From Methyloceanibacter sp. (lineage in GTDB: Bacteria > Pseudomonadota > Alphaproteobacteria > Rhizobiales > Methyloligellaceae), in contig JANWJA010000041.1 of the NCBI GenBank assembly GCA_025449615.1, positions 1-7,010 on the forward strand: 7,010 bases of DNA, written 5' to 3'. Both the position numbers and the translations under genes were made by a program. Below, in pieces: positions 6,730-7,010 of the stretch (its first letter is position 1; each line of letters begins with the position of its first letter). The notes under the pieces were generated by a model. The model made no database searches. It saw nothing but the letters and a program-made list of their open reading frames with translations, and was not told the origin of the DNA.

Positions 6730-7010
6730 TCAGTCCTCAATTGAGGCCTCGGCGTCCTCGGTCGTATCTCCGCCCGCGAGTTCGCCGAGCAGGGCCTCGA
6801 AATCCTTGGCTTCTCGGAAGTTCTTATAGACCGACGCAAAACGGACATAGGCCACATCATCGAGCGCTTTCAGGGCTTCCATAACTAGCCGCCCGATGGT
6901 TTCCGATTTGATATCGTTCTCGCCCATATTTTCGAGTCGGCGGACGATGCCGCTCACCATGCGTTCGATCCGCTCGGGGTCAACGGGACGTTTACGCAGC
7001 GCGATCTGCA
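6730..7010 (-). CDS. nrdR: Transcriptional repressor NrdR (N-terminus cut by window edge)
   Basis: Nucleotide-sensing repressor that binds NrdR boxes in front of ribonucleotide reductase genes. The frame stays open through the right window edge, so the visible 92 codons are the C-terminal part of a protein usually about 150-160 residues long; the N-terminal zinc ribbon and DNA-binding part are missing. What remains is the end of the ATP-cone domain, starting [20 protein letters not shown] next to the edge, then [48 protein letters not shown], and an acidic tail ending SIED. The Met at 6960 is internal, not a start. The stop TGA is at 6732-6730. Position directly upstream of ribD is the familiar alphaproteobacterial order (often glyA-nrdR-ribD), which suggests co-transcription with the rib genes. 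Confidence 0.97.
   Translation of the reverse strand, partial: QIALRKRPVDPERIERMVSGIVRRLENMGENDIKSETIGRLVMEALKALDDVAYVRFASVYKNFREAKDFEALLGELAGGDTTEDAEASIED

Noticed and set aside
6735..6746. Perfect 12-base palindrome CCTCAATTGAGG at the end of nrdR
   Set aside because: One or two 12-base palindromes are expected by chance in 7 kb, it lies inside coding sequence, and there is no U-tract.
6730..6960. Separate 76-residue protein starting at Met 6960
   Set aside because: The frame stays open upstream with NrdR-like residues to the window edge, so this Met is internal to NrdR.

Overview
The window reads as one stretch of an ordinary alphaproteobacterial chromosome. Every recognisable gene lies on the minus strand, so transcription runs from high to low coordinates. 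The gene order nrdR-ribD-ribE-ribB(A)-ribH-nusB-thiL-hppA, the GC-rich sequence, a RibB with a decayed GTP cyclohydrolase II half, and a K+-independent type of membrane pyrophosphatase all suggest an alphaproteobacterium, probably of the order Hyphomicrobiales (Rhizobiales). The order-level placement is inference from gene order and protein style, not a computed phylogeny.

Layout from upstream (right) to downstream (left): the 3' part of nrdR (6730-7010, cut by the window edge); ribD (5575-6708); ribE/ribC riboflavin synthase (5000-5602); ribB with a degenerate RibA-like domain (3879-5003); ribH (3402-3872); nusB (2909-3394); thiL (1890-2903); a 190-base intergenic leader (1700-1889) with one strong hairpin; and the 5' four-fifths of hppA (1-1699, cut by the window edge). 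From nrdR to thiL the gaps are at most 21 bases, with overlaps at ribD/ribE (28 bases) and ribE/ribB (4 bases, GTGA). These seven genes are therefore very probably one transcript with coupled translation. The only room for an internal promoter or long leader is in front of hppA.

RibD carries out the deamination and reduction steps of riboflavin synthesis. RibB makes the four-carbon unit 3,4-dihydroxy-2-butanone 4-phosphate, RibH joins the two precursors into lumazine, and RibE converts lumazine to riboflavin. The first step (GTP cyclohydrolase II) is not credibly encoded here: the C-terminal half of the RibB protein has lost the zinc cysteines and the catalytic arginine, so a separate ribA must exist elsewhere in the genome. 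NusB is a transcription antitermination factor, ThiL makes thiamine diphosphate, NrdR represses ribonucleotide reductase genes, and HppA is an integral-membrane proton-pumping pyrophosphatase. I found no RNA gene, mobile element, CRISPR array, riboswitch, frameshift or foreign insertion, and no evidence for an undescribed system.
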